The notes under the pieces were generated by a model. It saw only the letters and a list, made by a program, of their open reading frames with translations. It was not told where the DNA came from and did no database searches. From the NCBI GenBank assembly GCA_018228665.1, contig CP073692.1, forward strand, positions 2,368,046-2,432,045: a DNA stretch of 64,000 nt, read 5' to 3'. Positions 23,215 through 31,912 of this stretch are shown here, in pieces. The translations under genes were made by a program, and so were the position numbers. Within the stretch, counting starts at the first letter, position 1; the number at the start of each line of letters is the position of its first letter. This stretch comes from Faecalicatena sp. Marseille-Q4148 (GTDB lineage Bacteria; Bacillota; Clostridia; Lachnospirales; Lachnospiraceae).

Positions 23215-24438
23215 GTGGAACAGAGGAAAAGAAATGTATGGATAGAAGAAATCCAGGAAGAGATTTTGAGTGAGATAGATCTGTCGAAAGAAGTGGAAGA
23301 TGATACGCTGGCAGAAATGATCCGTGAGATATTAGAATTGCATTCCAGCCGGGAATTTATTCCACTGAAAGAAAAGGCGTCTATCGGAAAAGAATTGTTT
23401 AATACCTTTCGGAAATTGGATATCATCCAGGAGTTTCTGGAAGATGAAGAAGTAACAGAGATTATGATTAACGGTACAGAGAAGATTTTTGTGGAAAAAC
23501 ACGGACAGCTTTATGAGGCAGAGAGACATTTCTATTCGAAAAAGAAATTGGAGGATGTCATTCAGCAGATTGTAGCCGGAGCGAACCGGATTGTCAATGA
23601 AGCATCGCCTATTGTGGATGCCAGGCTGCCGGATGGCTCCAGAGTAAATGTCGTATTAAGTCCTACCGCTTTGAATGGACCGATTGTTACAATAAGAAAA
23701 TTTCCAAAAGAGGCAGTAACCATGCAGCAGCTTGTGTGTTGGGGCGCTCTTGATGAAGAAACAGCAGAATTCTTAAAACTTCTTGTTAAATCAAAGTATA
23801 ACATCTTTATTAGTGGAGGAACCGGAAGCGGGAAAACCACATTTCTAAATGCATTGTCAGAGTTTATTCCAGAAGATGAGCGAGTTATTACAATTGAAGA
23901 TAACGCAGAGCTTAAGATACAGGGAATCCGAAATCTTGTGCGTCTGGAGGCGCGCAACGCCAATGTAGAAGGCATTGGAGAGATTACGATTCAGGATTTG
24001 TTTAAATCAGCCCTTCGGATGCGACCAGACAGGATCTTAGTTGGGGAAGTGCGCCAATTTGAAGCATTTTCTATGATTGAAGCAATGTCATCAGGGCATC
24101 CGGGATCTATGAGTACCGGGCATGCCAACAGTCCACAGGATATGTTGATGCGGCTTGAGACAATGATTTTGACCGGACTCAACATTCCGCTTCTGGCAAT
24201 CCAGAGAAAGATTGCCTCCGGCGTGGATATCATAGTGCATCTGAGCCGATTCAGGGATAAGAGCAGAAAAGTGGCGGAGATTGTTGAAGTACTTGATTGT
24301 GCGGAGGAGGGGATTCGTGTGAATAAGTTGTATGAATTTGTGGAAGAATCTGTCAGCTCAGGCAAGATTTGTGGAAAGTTGGTGAAATGCGGTGCGCTTA
24401 CGCAGAGAGAAAAATTACTGGCAGCAGGATATTCGTAA
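23215..24438 (+). CDS. cpaF: CpaF/TadA-type pilus secretion ATPase
   Basis: Hexameric ATPase that powers Tad pilin assembly. 407 aa. An N-terminal helical domain is followed by the core: EFLEDEEVTEIMINGTEKIF, DARLPDGSRVNVV, Walker A ISGGTGSGKTTFLNAL, Asp box ITIEDNAELKIQ, RMRPDRILVGEVRQFEA with Walker B, and the His box SMSTGHANSPQDMLMRLE. The start codon is GTG 23215 after AAGGAAGGAG. It lies 22 bp after tadZ and overlaps tadB. Confidence 0.95.
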   Translation: MEQRKRNVWIEEIQEEILSEIDLSKEVEDDTLAEMIREILELHSSREFIPLKEKASIGKELFNTFRKLDIIQEFLEDEEVTEIMINGTEKIFVEKHGQLYEAERHFYSKKKLEDVIQQIVAGANRIVNEASPIVDARLPDGSRVNVVLSPTALNGPIVTIRKFPKEAVTMQQLVCWGALDEETAEFLKLLVKSKYNIFISGGTGSGKTTFLNALSEFIPEDERVITIEDNAELKIQGIRNLVRLEARNANVEGIGEITIQDLFKSALRMRPDRILVGEVRQFEAFSMIEAMSSGHPGSMSTGHANSPQDMLMRLETMILTGLNIPLLAIQRKIASGVDIIVHLSRFRDKSRKVAEIVEVLDCAEEGIRVNKLYEFVEESVSSGKICGKLVKCGALTQREKLLAAGYS

Positions 24439-25147
24439 AAGAGAAGTGTTAAAAGGTATCGTGCAGGGAACAGCACTTACAGGAGCAGCCGGATATCTTT
24501 GTTACGGAAGCGGAATCGGAGCATTTTTGTTCCTGCCGTTGACAGTAATCTATTTGGTATATTATCGCAAAGAATTAGAGAAAAAACGAAAGAGAGAGTT
24601 TGGAATACAGTTAAAAGATATGATGCAGTCAGTAGCAAACGCATTAAAACTTGGATATTCTGTGGAAAATGCACTGCTTCAGGCACAGAAAGATCTGGAT
24701 AAATTGTATTCATCCCAATGTCGTATAAACAGAGAACTCCAATATATGAGAAGACAGTTAGAAATGAATGTTCCGGCAGAGCAGGTGTTGGAAGGATTGG
24801 CGAAGAGGACCGGTCATGAAGATGTAAGAGCATTTACTACAGTAATGGTACTGGCAAGAAGAAATGGAGGAGATCTTGTGGAGGTTTTGCAGAATGCGAT
24901 TCGCCAGCTATGTGAGCGGATGGAGGTGAAGAAAGAAATTGAAGTAGTTTATGCAGCGAAGAAAATGGAATTTTATGTCATGTCCGGGATTCCGGCGGGG
25001 ATGATTGCGTACATGAAACTGTGCTTTCCGCAATTCATGGAAATGTTGTATGGGACAGCCTTTGGAATGATATTCATGACAGTGTGTCTGGCAGTATATG
25101 TGTCAGCATTTCTGTGGGGAAAGCGGATTATTGAGATTGAAGTTTAG
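24392..25147 (+). CDS. tadB: TadB-like inner-membrane platform protein
   Basis: One of two GspF-family platform proteins of the Tad system. 251 aa: N-terminal hydrophobic pair (about 20-55), a cytoplasmic GspF domain with QLKDMMQSVANALKLGYSVE and LARRNGGDLVEVLQNA, then C-terminal membrane segments (about 190-245). The GTG start at 24392 overlaps cpaF by 47 bp; a later GTG is possible, so the true N terminus is uncertain. Immediately followed by tadC. Confidence 0.9.
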   Translation: MRLRREKNYWQQDIRKREVLKGIVQGTALTGAAGYLCYGSGIGAFLFLPLTVIYLVYYRKELEKKRKREFGIQLKDMMQSVANALKLGYSVENALLQAQKDLDKLYSSQCRINRELQYMRRQLEMNVPAEQVLEGLAKRTGHEDVRAFTTVMVLARRNGGDLVEVLQNAIRQLCERMEVKKEIEVVYAAKKMEFYVMSGIPAGMIAYMKLCFPQFMEMLYGTAFGMIFMTVCLAVYVSAFLWGKRIIEIEV

Positions 25148-25155
25148 AAAGAATT

Positions 25156-26406
25156 TTGAAGGAGGGAGAAAAAATATATATACGAAAGCAGAGAGAACAA
25201 CAGAAAGAACGCTGGATCGGAAGGAAAGAGGTCCTCCGGGCAGGATTGATTCTTTTATGCACAGCAGTACTTGCAGTCGGGCTATATTTTGTGGATAAAA
25301 AAGCGGCAGATTTGAGTAATGGTGGAAAAATTGAACGAAATGGTTATGGCGGTGCAAAGAAAACAGAGGAGTTATATGTAGAGGCAGGTGGAGAGCGGGA
25401 AAAGGTTGTCATAGAAATACAACCTCAGACATATACGGAAAAGGAGCTGGAAGAGTTGTGGCCGAAGGCAAGAGATGCGTTGGATCAAGTGATTCTTGGT
25501 GAAAATCATTCCGAAAAAGAAATTAGAAAACCGCTTGTCCTGCCGACAAAAGTGCCGGGGATGGAAATTGCTGTCCGTTGGGAATTCAGCAGATATGATG
25601 TAATTGATCTTCAGGGAAATATTCTTTCGCCGGAAGAAACAGGAACGCAAGTATGGATTACAGGTTATATGAAATGCCAGGAGAAGGAAGCCGTTTATGA
25701 AAAAACAGTTACAGTATACCCGAAAGAAAAGCTGAGTGTATTTGCCAAAAAGGCAAAAAAAGCAGCTGAAGATGCGGGAAGAGATCAAAAAAGCGAAAGA
25801 TATTTGGAACTTCCCGAGGAAGTAGAGGGAAGAAAGGTTAGATGGGTGAAGAAGGCAGAAGGGCGGTCTGCTCCTGTACTGGGAATTGGAGTAATTGCGG
25901 CAGCAATTTCTTTACTGCTGACACGCCAGGAGGAAGAAAAACAGAGAAAGGGGAGGGAAGAACAGCTGATACTTGATTATCCGGAGTTGTTACATCAGTT
26001 TACGCTGCTGACAGGCGCCGGAATGACAGTGAGAGCGGCGTGGAAGATGATTGTAGAAAGCTCGGAACAAAGTGATAGAGAATTAATACGGCAAATGCGT
26101 TGTACACTTCGGGAAATGCAAAGTGGGATTCCGGAAGAAGAGTGTTACGAAAGATTTGGAATGCGCTGCAAAACTGCAGCTTATATGAAATTTGGCGCAA
26201 TGCTGTCTCAGAATCTGAAAAAAGGTGCGAAAGGGATGGGAATGTTGTTGAGAACGGAGGCTGCGATTGCATTTGCAGATCGAAAACGACAGGCAAAACA
26301 ACAGGGAGAGGAAGCAGGAACGAAGCTTTTGATGCCAATGTTTCTAATGCTTGGAGTGGTACTGCTGATAGTTGTAGTGCCGGCATTTTTCTCCATGAGC
26401 GTCTAG
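25156..26406 (+). CDS. tadC: TadC-like platform protein with a large extracytoplasmic insertion
   Basis: Second GspF-family platform protein, 416 aa, longer than the usual 250-300. After a first membrane segment (VLRAGLILLCTAVLAVGLYF, about 27-46) comes a hydrophilic domain of about 190 residues. A second segment follows (APVLGIGVIAAAISLLL), then the GspF part (LHQFTLLTGAGMTVRAAWKM) and a C-terminal segment. The inserted domain should lie outside the cytoplasm. Start is unclear: the TTG at 25156 has only a weak site, while GGAGG at 25161-25165 points to an ATA codon at 25174. Confidence 0.85.
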   Translation: MKEGEKIYIRKQREQQKERWIGRKEVLRAGLILLCTAVLAVGLYFVDKKAADLSNGGKIERNGYGGAKKTEELYVEAGGEREKVVIEIQPQTYTEKELEELWPKARDALDQVILGENHSEKEIRKPLVLPTKVPGMEIAVRWEFSRYDVIDLQGNILSPEETGTQVWITGYMKCQEKEAVYEKTVTVYPKEKLSVFAKKAKKAAEDAGRDQKSERYLELPEEVEGRKVRWVKKAEGRSAPVLGIGVIAAAISLLLTRQEEEKQRKGREEQLILDYPELLHQFTLLTGAGMTVRAAWKMIVESSEQSDRELIRQMRCTLREMQSGIPEEECYERFGMRCKTAAYMKFGAMLSQNLKKGAKGMGMLLRTEAAIAFADRKRQAKQQGEEAGTKLLMPMFLMLGVVLLIVVVPAFFSMSV

Positions 26407-26444
26407 GAATGTGGGGAAATTTTTGAAATGAAGGGAGAATGTGT

Positions 26445-26633
26445 ATGAATATGTTATGGATCAGATGGAAACAAAGCATTGAAAATTTGAAGGAAGACAG
26501 TGGGATTGGTGTTGTAGAAGTATTGTTGATTTTGGTGGTACTGATCGGTCTTGTGCTAATCTTTAAATCACAGCTGACAAGTATTGTGAATTCTATTTTT
26601 CAAAAAATCGTTAATGAAAGCTCAGGAATTTAA
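26445..26633 (+). CDS. Flp1-like type IVb pilin
   Basis: 62-aa major pilin candidate of the Tad pilus. Short basic leader (MNMLWIRWKQSIENLKEDSG), then the hydrophobic pilin helix IGVVEVLLILVVLIGLVLIF with the conserved Glu at position +5 of the processed form (cleavage predicted between Gly and Ile). ATG 26445 is 7 nt after GGGAG; ATG 26439 is too close. It overlaps the next gene by 20 bp. The prepilin peptidase later in the operon is the likely processing enzyme. Confidence 0.88.
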   Translation: MNMLWIRWKQSIENLKEDSGIGVVEVLLILVVLIGLVLIFKSQLTSIVNSIFQKIVNESSGI

Positions 26634-27990
26634 AAGTTTATCCGGCAGTGTACATGCAGAAATGACAGTGTTTCTCAGCTTACTATTTGTTATATTTCTT
26701 TCATTTATCGGTGGAATTTTAGAGAGTGCATCGCTGCAGGGGATGAAGAGTGAGAAAAGAGCGGATGTCAGTCTTGCAATGGATTCGGTATTTGCTGAAT
26801 ATCACAGTAAATTATTTGAGTTGTATCATATTTTCTCATTAGATGGAAGTTATGAAAGCGATACCTATGAAGAGAAAAAAATATGTGACCGTCTTAATTA
26901 TTATGCCGGAATGGAAGCAGAGCATGAAATTGAAAAGATTCAAATGATGACGGATCATAACGGACAGGCGTTTTATGAGCAGGCAGTCCGTTGGATGGAA
27001 ACAGAGATTGGTCATGGTATTTTGGAACAGATTCCGAAGATGGAAGAGTTGTGGAAAGAACAGGAAGAGCAGTATACCGACAGAGAGGAAGAATTGGATC
27101 AGGCATTGGAAGAAGTAGAAGAGGCACTGCCGTCTGAAGAAAACCCGTTTACAGATGTTATCCGAATGAGAAATGATGATTTTCTGAAGAAGATTCTTCC
27201 AAAGTCAAAACAAATCTCCGAAAAACGAGTAAACCTGTCTGAGCTGCCAACTGGGCGGAGACTGTTAAGCGGAAGAGGAGAATTTTCAAATCAGGTTCTG
27301 GGAAATGAAACGGTATCAGATATTTTATTCGGAGAATATATGCTTCGTCATTATAATAATGGAGTTACAGAAAGAGAAGACTGCGGAAAGGGATTGGCGT
27401 ATGAGATGGAGTATATTCTGGAAGGAACAGATGAGGATGGGGAAAATCTTACCAGAGTATTAAGGAAAATACAGGGAATTCGTCTTGCATTAAATTATGG
27501 TTTTCTTCTGTCAGATGCGCAGCGGTGCGCGAAAGCACAGACATGGGCGGCAGCACTTAGTGCAGTAATTCTCATGCCGGAGTTGACAGAGGTATTAAAA
27601 CATGCCTTGCTGCTTGTGTGGTCTTACAGAGAAACAGTTGCAGATCTTCGGATATTAATGGCGGGAGAGAAGTGTGTTTTCTGGAAGACAGACAGCAGTT
27701 GGAGGACAGAATTTTCAGAAATTCTGATTCCGGATGAGCAGACACAGGAAGAAACGAAAGATGAGAGCGGAATCAGATACGAAGATTACTTGCGGATGTT
27801 TTACGCAGTAACAGCAAAAGAAACAATGAGGATGCGCGCGATTGATATGTTGGAAATAAATCTGAGGAAGCAGGAAGGAATGGATTATTTTCGGGCAGAC
27901 AAATCTGTAAATAAAATAGAGATGCGTACAACATGTACATTTCGGCGAGGGATCAGCTATCAGTTTAAAACATGTTATGAGTATCGGTAA
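26614..27990 (+). CDS. Tad-locus membrane-anchored protein (DUF5702-like)
   Basis: 458 aa. One N-terminal membrane segment after a short leader (SVHAEMTVFLSLLFVIFLSFIGG, with pilin-like Ser-x-x-Glu spacing), then a large extracytoplasmic part containing an acidic coiled-coil-like stretch (about 145-180) and a hydrophobic helix near 310-330 (AAALSAVILMPELTEVL). I recall this as DUF5702, a protein of Gram-positive Tad loci; its role is probably a minor pilin or assembly factor. It overlaps flp by 20 bp. Confidence 0.75.
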   Translation: MKAQEFKSLSGSVHAEMTVFLSLLFVIFLSFIGGILESASLQGMKSEKRADVSLAMDSVFAEYHSKLFELYHIFSLDGSYESDTYEEKKICDRLNYYAGMEAEHEIEKIQMMTDHNGQAFYEQAVRWMETEIGHGILEQIPKMEELWKEQEEQYTDREEELDQALEEVEEALPSEENPFTDVIRMRNDDFLKKILPKSKQISEKRVNLSELPTGRRLLSGRGEFSNQVLGNETVSDILFGEYMLRHYNNGVTEREDCGKGLAYEMEYILEGTDEDGENLTRVLRKIQGIRLALNYGFLLSDAQRCAKAQTWAAALSAVILMPELTEVLKHALLLVWSYRETVADLRILMAGEKCVFWKTDSSWRTEFSEILIPDEQTQEETKDESGIRYEDYLRMFYAVTAKETMRMRAIDMLEINLRKQEGMDYFRADKSVNKIEMRTTCTFRRGISYQFKTCYEYR

Positions 27991-28004
27991 GGAGGTGAAT
28001 ATGG

Positions 28005-28877
28005 ATGCCTTTTTCATCCATATATTTACGCAAACAAAATAAAATAATATTAAGAAAGGAGAAAGACGCCGACATATCTCTGACTAAGAGGAAATCTTCC
28101 CACAAATCTGTGAAAAAGGCATCTATATTTGCCTCTTTGCCGGGAAGCATCACGCTTGAAACGGCATTAATTGTACCATTTTTCTTTCTGGCGCTTGTAT
28201 GTCTGCTGTATCTTATTGAAATAATGACGCTGCAGGTATCGGTAAAGGAAGGCTTGCGTTCAGCAGGAAAAGAAGCAGCAGAGCAGGTCTATGGGATACC
28301 GGCAGTTATTACTTCAAAAGTCGAAGAGGGGGTAAGAGAAAGCGCAGGAAGGGAACGGCTGGACAATAGTCTAATCAGCGGCGGTGCGTCAGGAATTGAT
28401 TGTCATGGTTCCTGGTATTCTATGGCAGATGGAATTGTTTATCTAAAAGCAGTGTATGAAGTACGTCTGCCGATTCCGGTTATGAGGATTCCGCCTGTTC
28501 GCTGTGAAGAAAAAATACGGGTAAAAGCATGGACAGGATATCAGGGCGGAGGACTTGAAGGAATACTGCCGACGGAAATTGTCTATGTGGCAGAAACAGG
28601 GATTGTGTACCATAAGAATCCGCATTGTACTTATCTGGAACCATCCGTACGGCAGGTTTCGGCAAATAGTGTAGAAGAACTTCGAAATAGCAGCGGGGGA
28701 AAATACTATCCGTGTCATTCTTGTGGAAATGCAGCTCATACCGGCCATTATTATATTACGGACACAGGAGACCGTTATCATACTTCAGCAGCGTGCAGTA
28801 AACTTCAGAGAACAGTATATGCGGTAGAAAAAAGTGAAGTCAGAGGAAAGGGGGCGTGCTCAAAATGTTCACGATAG
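28005..28877 (+). CDS. TadE-like protein with two C-terminal Cys/His modules
   Basis: 290 aa. Basic leader (1-48), then a TadE-type segment SITLETALIVPFFFLALVCL with the conserved Glu, and an extracytoplasmic domain. The C terminus (about 195-290) holds two related modules: GIVYHKNPHCTYL with CHSC, and GDRYHTSAACSKL with CSKC. Each has the pattern YH-x4-C ... C-x2-C and could bind zinc. Start ATG 28005; a decoy ATG at 28001 after the same GGAGG gives only 14 codons. It overlaps the peptidase gene by 22 bp. Confidence 0.8.
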   Translation: MPFSSIYLRKQNKIILRKEKDADISLTKRKSSHKSVKKASIFASLPGSITLETALIVPFFFLALVCLLYLIEIMTLQVSVKEGLRSAGKEAAEQVYGIPAVITSKVEEGVRESAGRERLDNSLISGGASGIDCHGSWYSMADGIVYLKAVYEVRLPIPVMRIPPVRCEEKIRVKAWTGYQGGGLEGILPTEIVYVAETGIVYHKNPHCTYLEPSVRQVSANSVEELRNSSGGKYYPCHSCGNAAHTGHYYITDTGDRYHTSAACSKLQRTVYAVEKSEVRGKGACSKCSR

Positions 28878-29296
28878 GAGCGCGGTCTGTTGAAACAATT
28901 GCTGTAATATTAATGATCGGGCTTGGCATGCTTGATTGGAAACAGCATCGTCTTCCCAAATTACTTTTGGGAGCGCTTACCGTTCTGGCAGTGATTGCAA
29001 GAGTCGGTGGCAATATATCATTTCCGGTTTTCATATCCGGAACGATTCCTGGAGTATTATTTCTCATTCTTAGTTGTATGACGAGAGAAGGTGTTGGATA
29101 CGGAGATGGATGGATTGTATTGATTCTTGGGGTGGTATTTGGTTTGTGGAAAACAGTATATATTTGTATGATTGCTTTATTTGGTATGGCATGTGCAGCA
29201 ATATTTGGTATGTCATTTCTGCACTGGGATAAGAAAAAGCGTCTTGCGTTTGTTCCGTTTCTTGCAGTGGGATGTTTAGGGGTGATCTTGATTTGA
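28856..29296 (+). CDS. A24 prepilin peptidase (CpaA/TadV-like)
   Basis: Membrane aspartyl protease that trims pilin leaders. 146 aa, short single-domain form without the methylase. Catalytic Asp are visible in MLDWKQHRLP and GYGDG. Five to six hydrophobic segments. Start is GTG 28856 or ATG 28865; AAAGGGGG lies just upstream of the GTG. It overlaps both neighbours, showing tight coupling within the Tad operon. Confidence 0.88.
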   Translation: MLKMFTIGARSVETIAVILMIGLGMLDWKQHRLPKLLLGALTVLAVIARVGGNISFPVFISGTIPGVLFLILSCMTREGVGYGDGWIVLILGVVFGLWKTVYICMIALFGMACAAIFGMSFLHWDKKKRLAFVPFLAVGCLGVILI

Positions 29297-29727
29297 AATA
29301 TAGAACAGATATAGAAATGTGTGATAAATATAATTTGAGAGCAAGCTTTACGGTCGAAACAGCAGCAATATTTCCTGTAGTTTTTCTGGTAATTGTCAGC
29401 GCGGTGTACCTTTCTTTTTTCTTTCACGATAAACACATTCTGCAAAGTGCAGTGATTGAAACAGCAAGCATTGCCAGTGAGAGAATGAGGCTTTTAACGC
29501 CTCCGGAGACAGAAGAGCTGGCTGGACATTTGCAGGAGCGGATTCGTGGGAAAATGATTTATTTTTCTGCAGCAACGGTAGAAATTGTATGTGAAGAGGA
29601 AAAGGTAGCGGTAAATGCAGCTGCATATAAAAGACGAATGCGCATTCGGGCAGATGCGGTTATGAATATCACTATTCCGGAACGGGAAGTTCGCAGAGTT
29701 AGACATTTTAGAGAAGTGGGGGAGTAG
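29272..29727 (+). CDS. TadE-like minor pilin
   Basis: 151 aa. After a 24-residue leader comes a pilin-type segment ASFTVETAAIFPVVFLVIV with conserved Glu, then an extracytoplasmic helical part (ETASIASERMRLL). The family provides minor pilins or assembly factors for Tad. The ATG at 29272 is used; a TTG at 29293 preceded by AGGGG is an alternative. Overlaps the peptidase gene by 25 bp. Confidence 0.75.
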   Translation: MFRGDLDLKYRTDIEMCDKYNLRASFTVETAAIFPVVFLVIVSAVYLSFFFHDKHILQSAVIETASIASERMRLLTPPETEELAGHLQERIRGKMIYFSAATVEIVCEEEKVAVNAAAYKRRMRIRADAVMNITIPEREVRRVRHFREVGE

Positions 29728-29730
29728 ACT

Positions 29731-30432
29731 ATGGATATATCTTACAGAAGAGAATTAAATCGAACACAGTTGATTTTGGAAGTGGCAGGAATCAGAGAGA
29801 AAGATTATCAGGTTTATATGCTTGAGGAAAATCGACCGGAAGGAATTTTGCCGATCATAGTACAGGGAGTAGGGACAAAAACACAGTATAAGTATGATAT
29901 CAGTGGAAAGATATCTATTCGCGCTCTTTATGAGAAAACAGGAATACAGTTTGATGAGATTTGCAGTCTTATAATACAGCTGACAGAAACGATAAAATGT
30001 TTGGAGGCATTTATGCTTGATCCGGATAGAATCATATTGGAACCGGAATTTATCTTTTATGAAAAGCACAGATTTTTATTCTGCTATTATCCGCTTCATA
30101 CAGGGAATCTTCATCAGGCGTTTCGTGAGTTTTCCGAGTACTTAATCCGTCAGGTAGATTGTGAAGACAAGACAGGAATTTGTCTCGCCTATGAATTACA
30201 TAGAATTACAACGGCGGAAAACTATTGTATGGATAGAGCGTTAGAACAGGCATATCGGATGATGGGGGAGCAGGAAAAGGAAGAAAGTGAAGCAGAAGAA
30301 ATTTTTAGATATGAAGATATTATTGAGGAAGAAGGAATGGGAATCGGAATACTCAGAGAAGCAAAAACACCTTTTGGTAAATTGACGGGACTATTTGGAA
30401 GAAAGCGGCTTCGAGATACTGAAACTTATTAA
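29731..30432 (+). CDS. DUF6382-like protein of the Tad operon, without an FHA domain
   Basis: 233 aa, soluble. The N-terminal two-thirds (DISYRRELNRTQLILEV, ALYEKTGIQFDEICSLIIQL, FLFCYYPLHTGNL) fits what I recall as DUF6382, which in related bacteria is often joined to a C-terminal FHA phosphothreonine-binding domain. Here the protein ends soon after an acidic linker (EQEKEESEAEEIFRYEDIIE), with no FHA signature, so it may be a shortened form. GGGGAG precedes ATG 29731. Last gene of the Tad operon. Confidence 0.7.
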   Translation: MDISYRRELNRTQLILEVAGIREKDYQVYMLEENRPEGILPIIVQGVGTKTQYKYDISGKISIRALYEKTGIQFDEICSLIIQLTETIKCLEAFMLDPDRIILEPEFIFYEKHRFLFCYYPLHTGNLHQAFREFSEYLIRQVDCEDKTGICLAYELHRITTAENYCMDRALEQAYRMMGEQEKEESEAEEIFRYEDIIEEEGMGIGILREAKTPFGKLTGLFGRKRLRDTETY

Positions 30433-30461
30433 AAACTCTGGAAAAATTGAGAAAATAAGGA

Positions 30462-30490
30462 TTGTAGTGAAATTTAAACTATACTATAAT
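30462..30490 (+). promoter_or_regulatory. sigma-A promoter of the rhomboid gene
   Basis: TTGTAG (30462-30467), 17-bp spacer, TATAAT (30485-30490). Confidence 0.6.
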
Positions 30491-30534
30491 AGACTCAAGT
30501 ACTAAAATTGGTAAACATTAGAAAGGAAGCCGGC

Positions 30535-31155
30535 ATGACAACAGGGAAAAAGGCATGGATGACGATAGGGATTGCAGCAATTAATATCGCTGTATTTCTT
30601 GTACTGGAATGTATTGGAAATACCGAAAACGGCGCATGGATGCTGAAAGCAGGGGCTATGTACGTTCCTCTTTTTGAGAGCGGGCAGTACTATAGAATTA
30701 TTACAAGTATGTTTCTGCATTTTGGATTTCATCATCTGGTAAATAACATGTTTATGCTTTTTGTTCTTGGTTCTCAAGTTGAGTTTGAAACAGGAAAACT
30801 AAGATTTTTGTGTATTTACATGCTTAGTGGAATCGGCGGCAATCTGTTCTCTATGCTGAGTGAGATACAAACCGCTGATTATGCAGTTTCTGCCGGTGCA
30901 TCCGGAGCCATTTTCGGTATGGTAGGCGCTCTCCTTTATATTGCAATACGCAATGGAGGCAGGATCGGAAGTCTGACCTGGAAAGGAATCCTTGTCATGA
31001 TTTTAGTTACATCTTATTATGGGTTTACAACTGCCGGGATTGATGTTATGGCTCATATCGGAGGTCTTATATGTGGATTTATCAGTTCCATATTTTTTTA
31101 CCGGAAGAATTACCGAAAAGGTAGTTCCGTATCCGATATTGGAAGTCAGATCTAG
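30535..31155 (+). CDS. rhomboid-family intramembrane serine protease
   Basis: 206 aa, six membrane segments. Catalytic Ser in GASGAIFG and His in VMAHIGGLICGF; the HFGFHHLVNNMFML segment contains the conserved His-Asn region. Cleaves membrane-protein helices within the bilayer; the substrate is unknown. ATG 30535 follows AAAGGAAG; an earlier GTG at 30508 has none. The last 153 bp overlap the 3' end of a histidine kinase gene on the other strand. Confidence 0.92.
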   Translation: MTTGKKAWMTIGIAAINIAVFLVLECIGNTENGAWMLKAGAMYVPLFESGQYYRIITSMFLHFGFHHLVNNMFMLFVLGSQVEFETGKLRFLCIYMLSGIGGNLFSMLSEIQTADYAVSAGASGAIFGMVGALLYIAIRNGGRIGSLTWKGILVMILVTSYYGFTTAGIDVMAHIGGLICGFISSIFFYRKNYRKGSSVSDIGSQI

Positions 31156-31785
31156 TGTACCCATATGCGAATTGACGATTCGTTTTACAATTGCAAGTCC
31201 GATTCCGGAGCCGCCTTTTTTGAAACTGACAAAGGGATCAAAAATGCGGTCAATCTGTTCAGGGGCAATGCCACATCCTGAATCGGAAATGGTAATATGG
31301 AGTTTTCCGCAGCGCATGAATGCTTTGAGGTGAATAGAGCCGGTGATATCGCCTTTATGTTCCGGATCGATGGCCTCAGAAGCATTTTTTAGCAGATTAA
31401 TCAAAACTTCTTTCAGTAAGGTCGGATCACCCACCAGGTCTGGTAGTTCCGGCGCAATATAAGATGTGAATTCAATATCTGAAGAAGAGATTGATGCTGC
31501 AAAAGAAAGAGCAGTGTGCTGAAGGAATGGTGTTGTATGTATTGTTTCAAATGAAGGTGCGGCACCGTGTCCGTAAGCGGATAGTCTCGTAAGAAGTTCT
31601 ATCATAAATTCTACATCATCGAATAAAGAGTCCCAGTGAGTATAAGATGCCACTTCCGGGTGCTGCTGTTCGATAAGCTGCAGTGTGCTGTAGATGATTG
31701 TCAGAGGATTTCGCAGTTCGTGAGTCATCTGACTTAAAGAAAATGAGTTGTCATCCATCGTATTTAAAAAAGTATTTGTTATCAT
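31003..31785 (-). CDS. soluble orphan sensor histidine kinase
   Basis: 260 aa, no membrane segment and no recognisable sensor domain. HisKA starts almost at once (QMTHELRNPLTIIYSTLQL, phospho-accepting His). The ATPase domain follows with LINLLKNASEAI (N box), ISDSGCGIAPEQIDRIFDPF (G1/F box) and GGSGIGLAIVKRIV (G2 box). It ends with an unusual 30-residue tail after VILPVKKYG that is read antisense through the rhomboid gene. No response regulator is adjacent. Compact kinases like this feed the Spo0A phosphorelay in some spore formers, but that is inference here. AAGGTGGGA precedes ATG 31785. Confidence 0.88.
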   Translation of the reverse strand: MITNTFLNTMDDNSFSLSQMTHELRNPLTIIYSTLQLIEQQHPEVASYTHWDSLFDDVEFMIELLTRLSAYGHGAAPSFETIHTTPFLQHTALSFAASISSSDIEFTSYIAPELPDLVGDPTLLKEVLINLLKNASEAIDPEHKGDITGSIHLKAFMRCGKLHITISDSGCGIAPEQIDRIFDPFVSFKKGGSGIGLAIVKRIVNSHMGTLDLTSNIGYGTTFSVILPVKKYGTDKSTYKTSDMSHNINPGSCKPIIRCN

Positions 31786-31912
31786 ATTTATCCCACCTTT
31801 CTATATGACAAGTCTAGCACTGGGTAAATAATTATACAAATAAAATCAAGAAACAAATTGTGACAAATTCCGCAAGAATAGTAAGTTATAATAGCAAATG
31901 AGGTGTTGAAAA

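Noticed and set aside
28001-28045. 14-codon ORF from ATG 28001
   Set aside because: Shares the ribosome site with the TadE-like gene start at 28005 and ends at once; most likely coincidental.
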